Of a stretch of 64,000 nucleotides of DNA, positions 18,930-30,966 are shown one piece after another (the first letter of the stretch is position 1; each line of letters opens with the position of its first letter). Source of the DNA: Hygrophila difformis. Lineage: Eukaryota; Streptophyta; Magnoliopsida; Lamiales; Acanthaceae. The stretch spans positions 22,485,468 to 22,549,467 of the forward strand of contig JAOANR010000001.1 in assembly GCA_030278955.1 (NCBI GenBank), read 5' to 3'. Made by a program: the position numbers and the translations under genes. The notes beneath the pieces were generated by a model. The model saw only the letters and a list, made by a program, of their open reading frames with translations. It was not told the origin of the DNA and made no database searches.

Positions 18930-21900
18930 ATGGCGAATGACGGTAGCAGTGGTAAAACTGCAGCCACCATTGATGTCATGTCTCCGTATTATATTGGTTC
19001 ATCTGATAATCCGAGTCAGGTGTTTGTTACTGATCTTCTTAGCGATGGAAACTATGGAGATTGGTCAGAAGAGATGAGCAATTGTCTTTTTGCAAAAAAT
19101 AAATATGGATTCATCGATGGATCCTTACCCATTCCTGCGGAGGGTTCACCAGAGCTTCACTTGTGGAAACGTTGCAACGCTATGGTCAAGGCATGGCTGG
19201 TGGTGGCAATGGACAAAGAAATTCGGAATAGTGTGAAGCATACGAAAACAGCGCGCGAGATATGGGAAGATCTCAAGGAGAGATTTGGAAAAGGAAGTGC
19301 CCCAAAGGCATATGAACTCAAGAGGAATCTCACCCTAACACGCCAAGACAAGATTTCGGTCTCGGCATATTATACAAAATTAAAAGGAATTTGGGATGAC
19401 ATTGATTCAGTTTCTCCTGTCCCTAAGTGCACATGTGGCAAATGCACTTGCAATGTATCCAAACTAATCATTGAAAAGATGGAGAATGAACGGATATATG
19501 AGTTCCTCATGGGGTTGGATGATACTTTCAACACTATCAAGACACAAATCCTGAGCACAAAGCCAATTCCAAGTCTCGGAATGGCATATCATCTAGTTGC
19601 AGAGGATGAGCAGCAGCGGTTGATATCGGCATCACGTAGACCGAATATTGATGGAGCTGCATTCCAAGTACAACGATCAGGAACTCAGGAACGTCGAGAT
19701 GTGAGTCGTGGAAATAACAAAAGCCCTCCTCAATGTGGACATTGCGGAAAACTCTGGCACACCATTGAGAATTGTTATGAAATTATTGGGTATCCAGAAT
19801 CAAAGAAAGGCAATAAATCTGGAAAGTCAAAAGAGAAGCAGCCGACACACAAGGTGGCACATGTGGATACAAAAAGTGAAGCCAGCCCCTTTTCCAGTTT
19901 CACTACAGAGCAGTTGGCACAATTGAGAGACATTCTCAACAATAGCATTGGCGCTTCAAATGTTTCAACAGCCCCATCGATAAACATGACTGGTAAGATC
20001 GATTTTAATACATCATGGATTATCGATTCTGGAGCAACGGAACATATTACCCATGAAGAAAGGATCCTTAAGTCCTTTACAAATGCCAACATTACAATGC
20101 CTGTTCAGATTCCTAATGGCGATAAAGTACCAGTTCAATGTGTTGGCAATGTCGATTTACCTATTGGTTTGAATATCGAACGTGTTTTGCATGTGCCAGA
20201 TTTCAAATGTAACTTGCTCTCAGTCAGCCGACTCACTAAAGATCTCAATTGTGCTCTAACCTTCCTCCCCAATCTTTGTGTCATGCAGGACTTAGCCTCG
20301 AGGAACCTGATTGGAGTGGGTAGGCAGCGTGATGGTCTATACTACCTGGAACCCATTGGCAATGATAGAAAGGCATTTTCAGTTTTTGTGAATCCAGAGG
20401 TTTGGCATAGACGATTGGGACATGCTTCTAGAATAAAACTCCAGAATATTCATTCTTCTAATAAAGCACCACATGTCTTTTGTGATTCCTGCATAAGGGC
20501 AAAACAAACTAGAATTCCTTTTCCTTTAAGTTCAATTCAATCTACTGCTTGTTTTGATTTGATACACTGTGATATTTGGGGTGGATATAGAACACCCTCA
20601 TTGACGGGGGCATATTACTTTCTCACTATTGTTGATGATTATAGTAGGGGAGTTTGGGTTTACTTGATGAAGTTTAAATCCGAAGCATGCAAATATCTCC
20701 AGCTATTTTGCAATATGGTGAAAACTCAATTTAACAAAGTGGTGAAACGGATTCGAACCGATAATGGGAGGGAGTTCCAGTCAAATGAGATGATAGATTA
20801 TTATATGCAATCTGGCATTGTTCTTGAAACTTCTTGTGTTCATACACCACAACAAAATGGGGTCGTAGAACGTCGATACAGATATATTTTAGAAGTTGCT
20901 AGGGCTTTACATTTTCAAGCAGAGTTACCTGTGCTTTTCTGGGGAGAGTGTGTCTTAACAGCCGTCTATATTATAAACAGACTTCCTTCTAAAGTCCTCC
21001 AAAATCGTACCCCATATGAGATTTTGCTGAATAAGAAACCAAATTATGAGCACTTGAGAGTTTTTGGTTGTCTTGCTTATGCCAAGGATACACAAAAGGG
21101 AGGAGATAAGTTTGGCGAGAGGGGGAGGTCTTGTATTTTTTTCGGATACCCACATGGTCAGAAGGGCTATAAAGTGTATGATATTAAAAGCCGAAGGATA
21201 TATACTTCACGTGATGTGAAGTTTTTTGAGAATAGTTTTCCTTATGCATCTTCTGTTGATGAGAATTAAGACAGAGAGAACAAAGAATGGGACAATCTAA
21301 TTGAGTGTGATGAAGAAATTCTGGGTGGTGAACTTTCTGTTGCAACAAATGATAATACTTCTATTACTGAAGTTGCTAGCCATGGTGAAGGAAACCTGTC
21401 CAGTGAACTTCCTGTTGCAATAAATGAGAGGGCTCCTATTGTTGAGATTGATAGGCATGTTGAAAATACAAGAAGTCAGGAATTGCCTACACGACGAAGC
21501 GTTAGAGAGCGACGTCAACCATCTCATCTGCTAGAGTATGAGGTTCAATTGCCAAAATCTATAGACCATACGCAACCCATGTCCAGCTCAGGATCCTCAA
21601 CGGTACATTCTCTTGCTAATTATGTATGCTATGATAAATTCTCTCCTGCTCACAAATGTTTTTTGACGGCCATCAGTCAGTAAGATGAGCCAAAATTTTT
21701 CTCTCAAGCAGTTAAGATGCCGCAATGGCGAGATGCTATGAAAAGGGAGATTGAAGCACTGGAGGCGAATGGAACTTGGTCTTGGGAACATTTACCACCT
21801 GGTAAACGTGCAATTGATTCGAAATGGGTCTATAAGGTAAAATATAAACCCACTGGAGAAGTTGAACGCTATAAAGCACGTCTTGTTGCCAAGGGTTATA

Positions 21901-23222
21901 CACAAATTGAGGGCATCGATTTTCATGAGACCTTCGCTCCAGTAGCAAAGCTAGTTACTGTTCGAAGTTTGTTGGCAGTTGCAGTCAAACGAAATTGGCT
22001 TATACATCAATTGGATGTAAACAATGCGTTCCTACATGGCGATTTAAATGAAGATGTCTATATGAAACTTCCACAAGGATTTGTTAAGAGTGGAGATACT
22101 CGAGTTTGCAAGTTGCGAAAGTCCCTTTATGGCTTACGACAAGCATCAAGAAATTGGTATCACAAGTTTACCCGGGCCATTCTAGATATTGGCTTTCGTC
22201 AATCTCATGCTGATCACTCACTTTTCATTTTCAAGCAAGGCCCAGTATATGTGACCGCATTAATCTATGTAGATGATGTCATACTTGCAGGAAATGATGG
22301 CATGAAAATTCAAGAGATCAAGTATTACCTTAATCAAAAGTTTAGCATCAAAGACTTAGGTCCTTTAAAATATTTCTTGGGTATTGAAGTTGCTCGCTCA
22401 GCTAAAGGCATGGTATTGAGTCAACGCAAATATGCCCTTGACATCTTAAAGGATTCTGGCATGGAGGGATGTCATCCTAGCTTATTCCCCATGGAACAGA
22501 ACGCTCGCTATGACTTAGATGAGAATGGTTCCACTGTGGATGTGTTGCAATATCGTCGTTTGATTGGTCGACTGTTTTATCTCACAGTGACTAGGCCAGA
22601 TATACAGTATGCTACTAATGTCTTGAGTCAATTTATTTCCTCCCCACGACAGTCGCACATGAATGCCGCGCTACGAGTCCTGCGATATCTTAAAGGAAGT
22701 CCTGGACAAGGTATCTTCTTACCATCCGATGGAAATTTGTCACTTGAGGCATATAGTGATTCGGATTGGGGTGGTTGTCCGATGACACGGCGTTCCCGCA
22801 CAGGTTATTTTATCTCTCTCGGCGGGGCGCCTATCTCCTGGCGAACTAAGAAACAAAGTGTTGTTTCCCGCTCCTCTGCTGAAGCCGAATACCGAGCTAT
22901 GGCTTCCACGGTTAGTGAAGTTTTGTGGCTTCGTTGGTTATTAATTGATTTGGAGGCACACCAACTGCAGCCGACACCAATTTATTGTGACAATCAAGCT
23001 GCCTGGCATATTGCCAACAATCCCGTTTTTCATGAGCGAACAAAACATGTTGAAATGGATTGCTATTTTGTCCGTGAGCGTGTCGAGTCCGGTGAAATTG
23101 AGCCCCGGAAAATCACCACTTCGGAACAGTTAGCCGATGTTTTTACCAAAGCATTTGGAACAGATCATTTTAAACGACTTATTGCCAAGTTGGGGATTCA
23201 TGATCTTCACCTCCCAACTTGA
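18930..23222 (+). pseudogene. copia F gag-pol polyprotein with two in-frame stops
   Basis: One reading frame runs 1,430 codons from ATG 18930 (MANDGSSGK) to TGA, the usual copia length, broken only by TAA at 21267-21269 and TAA at 21681-21683. There are no frameshifts. In order: gag; zinc knuckle CGHCGKLWHTIENC (Cys at about residue 269); protease DSGATEHIT (Asp about 366); integrase HHCC from WHRRLGHAS (about 492), with DDE residues near 548, 611 and 647 (HCDIWGG, RTDNG, QNGVVERR). Both stops lie in the less conserved integrase-RT linker. RT follows with YVDDVILAG (about 1113) and RNase H with SDSDWGGCP and SSAEAEYRAM. An in-frame ATG 8 codons upstream (18906) is less likely as start. Confidence 0.9.
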
Positions 23223-23229
23223 GGGGGAG

Positions 23230-23461
23230 TATTGGAATATATGTTATGTATATAATATATCTTCCTTCCGTTAGAATATCTCTTATATTTTATTAAGTAC
23301 CTATTTGGTATGTATATAATTGTATTTATGATAATTACCTTAGATTGAGAAGTGTGATGGATACGTTCCATGTGTATATATATGCTTTGGTGTAATCTTT
23401 TTGGAGAAATGAAAAGCAGAATCATTCCCACATCTTAATTCCTCTTTATCAAATTTTATCA
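23230..23461 (+). repeat. 3' LTR of copia F (232 bp)
   Basis: Identical to the 5' LTR except for three substitutions, all in the first third. Confidence 0.9.
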
Positions 23462-23614
23462 TTATTGGATTGTCGTTCGTGTTTTTGGCGTTAATCTCTT
23501 TGTGCTTTTCCTATATTTCATTCTCCCCAACGTTTTCATTCTTCTCTTTGCTTTCGTGCTCTGTTGGTTTTGGTTGTTCTATTTTGGTTGCGGAGAAACG
23601 AGGTCAAATTTTTT

Positions 23615-23907
23615 GTGATAGGTAGAGTTGCTCACAATCCATAAAAGGTAGTAATAGGGGAACCATTATAACCGATGTGGGATTACCCAACACCCTCCCT
23701 CGAGATGATATCATCTCGAAATCAAATTCAAATCCAAATTCAGGATCAAATATATACCCAATCCGGGTAACCATAGCTCTGATACCATGTAGAAATTCAT
23801 GGATGGGAGGCTCACACTTAAAACCAATTGGTGATAGGTAGAGTTGCTCTCAATCCATATAAGGTAGTATAGGGGAACCATTATAACCGATGTGGGATAA
23901 CCCAACA
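23615..23907 (-). mobile_element. TRIM (miniature LTR element), one LTR truncated
   Basis: A 120-bp terminal repeat TGTAGAAATTC...CCCAACA (23788-23907) shares its last 78 bases with 23615-23692. Between them are only 95 bases, carrying on the minus strand a TGGTATCAGAGC primer site (next to 23787) and a polypurine tract CTCGAGGGAGGG (next to 23693). This is the layout of a terminal-repeat retrotransposon in miniature. The left repeat lacks its first 42 bases. Confidence 0.8.
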
Positions 23908-24291
23908 ACAACTCTGTCCAGGAGTTTCCGGATCTACTTTCCCCACCACCGTGATCTTCTGCCCACCACCGATGGAGGCGATATCCACACCTATTTGTTC
24001 AATCAACCAGAAAAACGCAGAGAATTGAATTCACAGATAAGTACATTGAAAGCGGGAAGAAGGAAGAAGGGTTCAGTTGAATGGGTTTCAAACCAATTTT
24101 AGGTCCAGTTGACCTGATTGAGAGCATGATTTGATTATTTTATACTATTAAAAATACCACATCGCACCCGAAATAGGTTATGAATTAATGGCATGTCACC
24201 TAATTTACTGTGATTAATGAAAAACCGACTAAATTGGATTTAACTAGTAAAGGTAAAGGACCATATGGGTCAAAAATTAATATAGGACGTG
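23908..24291. other. intergenic sequence, nothing recognised
   Basis: A short open stretch around 23970-24100 has no supporting signals. Confidence 0.4.
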
Positions 24292-24552
24292 CTTCCTCCA
24301 TTTTTTTTAAAGGTTACACTTCTCATTTTCACGTATGACAATGCACATTTTCATCGATTAATAACTCAAATTCGGTTCAAGTAAAAATTCTAAAAATTTG
24401 ATATTTAAAAATTACAAGATGAGACGAATTCAACAAGATCTCACTTGGTTATATTTTGTCTTCTATAACTATAACAAAAAAAGAAGTCAAAGTGCTACAA
24501 TTAACAATAAAAAAAGTCAAAACGTAACACTTAGAAAAAAACGGAGGGAGAG
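24292..24552. mobile_element. Stowaway-like MITE 2
   Basis: CTTCCTCCATTTTT at the left and AAACGGAGGGAGAG at the right; the interior has GACGAATTCAACAAGATC as in MITE 1. TA is clear only on the right side. Confidence 0.7.
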
Positions 24553-24559
24553 TATTTGG

Positions 24560-25129
24560 CTAAAAAGAAAAGAAAAATGATCTATTTGACAATTTTTCCT
24601 TTTTGATACCATCATAATACTATATTATTTCTCTATAATTTGGCATAAAGTTTATAGCTGTTCATTTTTATATACTAAATGTTGGATACAAAGGCTACGG
24701 CCCCCTTTTACACCAAAAAATAAAATAAAACAAAATAAAATAAAATAAAACTGACGTTTTGGGTATCCATCTTCCATCATATTTTACGCGACAGAGATTA
24801 TTTTTGGTGTTTTATCCCTCACGCCCAACCCTAAATTCCCATAACCAGCTACACAAACCCGATCAAATTCGATACCTGCTTTGGAAATATAGAGCTGGAT
24901 GCTCAAATGTTCAAATGTCCAAAAGGTTAGGTTATTCCATTTACACTTTAAATATATATGCAGCATGGTCAAAGCAACAGCAGCAGGGATAATACTAGTA
25001 TATAATCCTAGCCACAATTCATGCATCGAGTTTGGCTGTTTGAGACTTAGTGTTTTAGTTTTAGAAAGGATACCCAACACCCTCAATTTGAACAAAAAAC
25101 TGATGATACATGTCGAATTTTATTATATT
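24560..25129. other. intergenic sequence with (AAAAT)n
   Basis: A short AAAAT-type microsatellite at 24714-24751; otherwise nothing recognised. Confidence 0.5.
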
Positions 25130-25506
25130 AGTGGAAAAATTCAAAATTTAAAGCAATCTGTTTCAGAGGCAGCAAATCATGCTAGCTGATTGATTCAAAA
25201 AAATTTAGGTTAGATATTTTAGTAGTAAATATTTCCAGAGGAAGCTAAGGGTGGTAAATTGTTTCCATATATTCCAATGCGCGGAAGTCTTACCAAGTTG
25301 GAAATTCTTTATTAATTAGGAAATGGGCGTTGAAAAATACAAAGAATTCAATTTTACAAGTTAGGAAATAGGAATCCTTTTACACATGCAGCATTGCGGA
25401 AATTAATGGTTGCGAATTCCTTCACGACTTTACAAATTGAGAGGTGTGTGTGAGTTCAATTCGATTCAAATTTACATACATATAAAAAAAAAATCGCAAA
25501 AATGTT
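25130..25506. repeat. paralogous segment S2, left part
   Basis: Aligns in order to S1 (4800-5030, 5488-5513, 6216-6340). It contains neither the Tourist-like MITE nor the TTTCAGCGAC element, so it shows the empty sites for both. Confidence 0.7.
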
Positions 25507-25511
25507 TGACA

Positions 25512-25781
25512 TGTTATACACGTATTGAGTGTAGTGTTGGATGTCTGCCACGTTTTCTTTATCCAAAGATGAGTCATCCATTTGAGCCATCTATAAATAT
25601 GGCCGAGTTGTAATGGAATGGATAATAACTTCAGAATATATCCGTCTTCTCTCTTTCACCTACCTTCGTTATAATTTTCTTCGTCATCATTACTTTTGTT
25701 TTGCGTGTAAATTATTTACTATAAATAGTAAGTAATCATTACGTTTATAACATAGATATATACCACAAATATATTACAACA
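25512..25781 (+). repeat. 5' LTR of copia A (270 bp)
   Basis: TG...CA ends. Contains CTATAAATATGG (about 25592), in a block of roughly 47 bases that is deleted from the 3' LTR. Confidence 0.9.
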
Positions 25782-25862
25782 TGTTATCAGCACGAACAAA
25801 CTCTGCCGGAGTTCTGCCGAAATATTAGGTACAACTTTTATTCCTAGCTTTTCAATATAATT

Positions 25863-27150
25863 ATGGTTAACATTTCAAAGCAGGAATTTCTCCCGTTATA
25901 AGTTCCTGGTGATAAACACATATCCTGGGCGCGAGACGTTAAAAGGCACCTGACATCAATGGGTTTAGAAGATACTATTACACCGATAAAAAGCCAATAA
26001 GCCAAGATCGAGTAAATTGCACCAAAACAAGCTTGCTCTTAGTCCTGGTCATAAATAGCAACAGGATCCATAGGTCTTAGTTTGGTTATAGCAACAGATC
26101 TAATGGATCTTTAGTTTGGTCATGTATACCGATAGAGTAACTGCTATCATATATTTCTGTCATCACTTTGATGAGCTTTTAAAGTGACAATATGTCATAT
26201 TTGAAAATCCACCAAATTGTGGAAAATATTATTTGATCACCTGAAGATGATTGTAATGTCTCTCTTGGCTGAACAAAGCGATAGAATATTATGAATCCTT
26301 GGCAATAAGTGTTCACCCATTCCCTGAAGAAAATATGACTGAATCAAAATATCTATGGTGTTGCCGAATGAAGATTTAAATCTACTGAAATTGGAGGTAT
26401 ATTTATTTATTTATTATTTCCAATATTATTATAATGACTAACCTTGCAGAATTGGATTCTATCCGAATAGCCATATTCCGGGCCAACGATGTGGAAATGC
26501 AATTGGCCTTAATGAGCCTATAAATATTGTGGTGATCAAAATATCACACTTGGCTTGGGAAAACAAATTGAGCTATTGGCTAATACTATGCCGGAATCAG
26601 ATAAAATTTTGGCACGAATCAAATCGTCTTTATGATGACGAAATGCTGCAAAACCTCAAAAGAGGGTAAACCCCAAAGGATGATATATATGTGCCCGATT
26701 AAACCGGAGGAATAACGAAATACTCAAAATGGTATAAAAAGACCATTACGCCTATATATGAAAAGGGCTATTGCAAATCCACTAAAATGTGGGAAAATGA
26801 TACCGTCGTTGATGATCATATTGACTTTCTTGGCTGAGAAATGAAATATTGCTGAAAATTATGAATTCAAGCCAATGAATGATTGCAGTTTCCAAAAGAG
26901 AAAATGACTGAATATGATAATCCAGGTGTGATTATTGTTATGCCAAAAGGCAAAATATTGACCAAATCGTGATTAAAATTGAAACCGGGTTAAGCCATAT
27001 TGGCGAAAAAATGAAAGCGGGTAAAGTTATTCTAAGAATGCGATAAATACTATCTGCAAGAGCAATGAAAATTTACACTATGCTAGCTATGAAGCTGATT
27101 CACAGTGTGGACAGAAAGGACAGAAAGAAAAGAATAGAAATTGGACAAGA
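25863..27150 (+). pseudogene. copia A gag, heavily decayed
   Basis: From ATG 25863 the frame reads MVNISKQEFLPL, stop, VPGDKHISWARDVKRHL and TSMGLEDTI, which follows plant copia gag N-termini (KxxFLxLxxxGxNYLSWxxDxxxHLxxMGLxxTI). Many stops and frameshifts follow. No protease or later domain could be traced. The right end is uncertain, since it grades into block D. Confidence 0.6.
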
Positions 27151-29109
27151 TTTAGATAAAACATAATTTAACTTCCATTTTAATACACAGATCTTTGCTT
27201 GGGATAATCCTGTCAGATAGCTAATTCTCATGCTCTCAGTACTGCGTTCCCTTTACAGACAGGTACTTACGGTATGAGTTTACATGTTCTTAAGACCGCA
27301 AATTCTAAGATACCACAGATTTATAACTGCCCTGGCCAGGGTATGTTATTTCATCTGTGGTGATTAAGCAACACCTGACAAATCATTTATTGAAATGCCA
27401 AGTACTACTATCATTCTCCCATGTCACACCCAAAGATTCTAATCAAGCCTGAACTATCCTTTAACTATCGATCCTAGTAGCAGTTACACAACTCTCAATA
27501 CAACCGAGTGACCTCTAATGAAAGCATTTAAAAGAAAGCAATAAAGAAAGCAGTTAAAATTCTATCACTCGGAGGTTTTGAAGGTCTGACCCTGGTAGTA
27601 AAAGACAGCTCCCCATCAGAATGAAGGAGTATGGATCAAGAATTCTCGGTTCTCGATGAACTACTCGTGTGTTCACTTCCTTCCAGGTGATTATGAGATA
27701 CAAACTAATGAAATTAACTAATAAATTAGTTCATTCCGGATGCACTCACTCAGGACTCAAAATAGGCTTTGGCAAAAGAGGATAGCAGTTGAAAGAAAAC
27801 TCAACCCTATCTTAGAAAGTAACCAAGGCCTGGGTGTTGTTCCTCTAAGATTATTTACTGCACTGTATTTGAGTCCAAGTGGACCCCATCTCGGTGTAAT
27901 ACGTACTCAGATTCCCAACAAACAGCAATTTTGGAAAATAAAGAATCTGAAAACCATTCCCTAAACAGGTACTAGACTTTCAATTAAAACACAGATCATT
28001 TCAGTCTATATGAGACCTAATCGCTGACTCTGCTTCTAATTTCCCAGAATTAACCCTTGACAGAATATGAATTAGTCATAACTGAAGAATTTATCCCTTA
28101 CTCAGATCCGGAATTTATAAAGGAGTTTTTATCGGAAATTTAATATGCAATATCTGTTTAAAATCTAGACTTCTAATGTCCAAGGGAAGGATCCCAAAAT
28201 ATTATAGACCACAATAGTACATAATATTATCATGCATAAGGATATATGGAAGTGTAAAATTAATTGACCCAAAAATATAGAGGCGGGTCTAGACAGAGAG
28301 TGAAACACAAATATGAAGTGGTCAGAGGACCAAAGTATTGGCAGAATAATCGGGTGGTCTCTAAACATCTACTGTCCAATTTCCCAATTACTCGGATGAA
28401 GTGAATTTAGACGGGTGAAACTCTAAAATGGCAGTGTCGCTACCAGTTGGGCCCCTACTGTCTGTGAATTCAGATAAAAACCTACATGCTTCCTTTCTAC
28501 AGTACTTATCGCTAATGTTGACAGACATTAGCAGAGTTATACTACAGATTGGAATTTGGGTATGGAAATTAAGATAAATAAAATAAAACTGTATCCGGAT
28601 AGGAATCAGCTGAGCAGCTATTATAATCCCGGATGGACGAACCGCCAAGGCTTCCACTGACTGCCATCCATACCATGCAAAATAACACTTAGTAACTAAT
28701 ACCCAGAATACGAGCTAGTTATCCGTGAGGGAATACCCGCCAACATTAGTCTGATGTATTCTTTACTAATTGTTACACACAATATGCAAAAGACAAAAGA
28801 AAATAAAATAAGCTAAAGAGAGAAACTTGCATGAGAGACATTGGTTTCTCATGCAAGGTTATGGACGTAGTCCATAATTGATAGCTTAAATAATCCCTCC
28901 TACCATAATTAATTACAGTCCGGATTATCTGTTTAAGGTATCACGATTTTGTTTATAGAAAAATATTTTAATGGATATTGAACAAAGTTCCTTTAATCCA
29001 GGTGATTATTGATCTCCATTATTGCTAATAATGACTTTTAATTACTGGCTTAAGGGTTCAATCAATTAATTGTGAAGATGGAGAATGGAAAAATCTGCAT
29101 AAAGTTGCT

Positions 29110-29690
29110 GATTACGACGCTAAACAGATGTTACGACGCTATCCTAGGATAGCGTCGTGAGGGTAGCGTCGTCATGGGTTGGTGTAAGAGATGAGAAATT
29201 TTGGATTAAAGGGGTATGTACGACGCTATACACCAAATTACGGCGCTATACTAGGATAGCGTCGTAGATGTAGCGTCGTAGGTGGTTTGAGAAATTGGGG
29301 AAGAAAGAAATTTTTGGAAAAAGAAGAGATGCTACGGCGCTAGACATTAAATGACGACGCTATCCTAGGATAGCGTCGTAAGGATAGTGCCGTAGGTTAG
29401 ATTTTTAGAAGTATTTGTGAAACTGGGGAGTACGACGCTAAACATTAAATGTCGACGCTATCCTAAGATAGCGTCGTAAGAATAGTGTCGTAGGTGGGTA
29501 TTGTGAGGAGGAAAAAGTTTTGGGGACCTACGACTCTAAACAGAAGTTACGACGCTATCTGAGGATAGCGTCGTTGGTTTAGTGCCGTAGGGCAAATTTT
29601 GTTTAAGTCTGGACAACTACGGCGCTAAACCTCACCTACGACGCTATCTAAGGATAGCGCCGTAGGGCGGTTAGCGTCGTAGCTGGCCCA
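29110..29690. repeat. array of nested GACGCTA/TAGCGTC palindromes, cluster 1
   Basis: Six units about 90-110 bp apart. Each has an outer pair TACGACGCTA ... TAG[CT]G[TC]CGTA and an inner near-perfect palindrome whose half-site is ACGACGCTATCC. The best, at 29133-29158 and about 29353-29378, are perfect 26-base palindromes. Other inner palindromes lie near 29250, 29450, 29550 and 29637 with one to three changes, often C/T at the same position (GTCGTA or GCCGTA). Confidence 0.9.
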
Positions 29691-30414
29691 GAAAATTGTT
29701 GTTGTTCGGGTGATGCAATCTCTGCGATTGCAAACCCTATTTTCGAGTTCATGGCTCACAGATGCATGAAAATAAAGAACAGGCTAGAACAGTGAATGGA
29801 AGAATGCAAAAGAAATGCATAACAGTAAAAGAATGACATGCTATACTACACATTTATGAACCACAAACCCAAGTGAGGGTTTTCAACCAACATTTCATGA
29901 ATCCCAAAATAAGAGCAAAACAACACAAAAACCCACATAAATCAGTAAAATAAAATGACCAAATGGTCAAGAAACCAAAAACAAAGCAATAAATCCATGG
30001 ACCCATGTCCATTTCATGATTTTGGGATACTTTTAATGATTAACTTCCCATTTTTCATAAAATGGTTTGATAATACCCATCAATTGGGTATTTCAAACCT
30101 AAATAAGAGTTTAACAAAACTGAAATAAGAGAAAACAGTATGAAACTGGCTACACTAACATGGAATCATAGAGAAAACCACTAATCTAAACAAAATACAA
30201 ACTAAACTAAGCTAAACTACATGCATAATTTAAATAATACAAGAAAATAAATTCTAACTAACTAACCTAACTACACACTGCTCAAGAACTGTAGCTGCCT
30301 TCAAGTGTGGAATGTGTTGAAGTGACAAGACCAAGGAGTCAACACCTCTATATATAGGCGAGAAACCCTAGGCCCATGGGCCCCCAGGCCTTGAAATTTG
30401 AATTCTGGCAAGGC

Positions 30415-30690
30415 TTACGACGCTATAGATGCATTACGGCGCTATCCTACTACGGCGCTATAGATCTAGCGTCGTAGTCTTCCATCCCGAAGACACTCTT
30501 TGTTTCTGAATGGACAGCCTACGACGCTATCCTTGCTTACGGCGCTATATATGACTACGGCGCTATCCTTGCTTAGCGCCGTCCACTCTTCTTCAGATGT
30601 CAGCTTTGGTTTCCTCCTACGGCGCTAGACCAAGCTACGGCGCTATACATGCATATCATCGTAGTTGTGTCTAGCGTCGTAATATCCTGT
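30415..30690. repeat. GACGCTA/TAGCGTC palindromes, cluster 2
   Basis: At least nine half-sites TACG[AG]CGCTA or its complement in alternating orientation, with variant spacers (TAGATGCAT, TAGATC, TCCTTGCT). It shares the core motif of cluster 1 but not its regular spacing. Confidence 0.85.
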
Positions 30691-30966
30691 AAAATTCAAC
30701 TTTTTGTGGGTTTCCATTTCTTTTCCCATCTTTTTCATTTCCTTTTTCTTTTCTTTTCTTTTTCTCATGTTTTTGGATTTTTCTAACATAAATGTGTAAT
30801 AAAATTACATATTTATGCATTTTTCACACCAGCTCAATATTTTTACAGTTATACATAAATCAGTCTAATTCTACTGCTTTCTTATTTAATATAAGACCGG
30901 AATGCGATCAAATGCTCGTTTCAGACACGGAAATGGATTGAAAATAATGGTCATTTCTGGCCATTA

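Larger units (their letters stand above)
18621..23461 (+). mobile_element. Ty1/copia element F, young and nearly intact (4.8 kb)
   Basis: Two 232-bp LTRs differ at three positions, and the element is flanked by perfect TSD TTATT (18616-18620, 23462-23466). Primer site TGGTATCAGAGCGG (18853 onward) and polypurine tract TTGAGGGGGAG precede or follow the internal region as expected. The domain order gag-protease-integrase-RT-RNase H identifies copia. Both LTRs start TA rather than the canonical TG. Confidence 0.95.
27160..30966. other. Unidentified non-coding block D inside the nest
   Basis: No coding sequence. The right boundary is sharp: gypsy C reverse transcriptase stops at LTQLLKK and an imperfect palindrome TAATGGTCATT/CTGGCCATTA sits at 30944-30965. 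A CTATATATAG TATA-like motif is at about 30349-30358. A short hairpin CTTGCATGAGA...TCTCATGCAAG is at about 28828-28859. Two clusters of GACGCTA palindromes lie inside. It may be an LTR or internal part of a non-autonomous retroelement, but no terminal repeats, primer site or TSD could be found. The left boundary is a guess. Confidence 0.4.

Noticed and set aside
29110..30690. Possible CRISPR-like array
   Set aside because: Repeats are palindromes with spacers that are parts of the same unit, and the DNA is a plant nucleus.
27160..30966. Block D as a solo LTR
   Set aside because: A TG start on the minus strand is plausible at the C junction, but no matching CA end with the expected CTTCT duplication was found.
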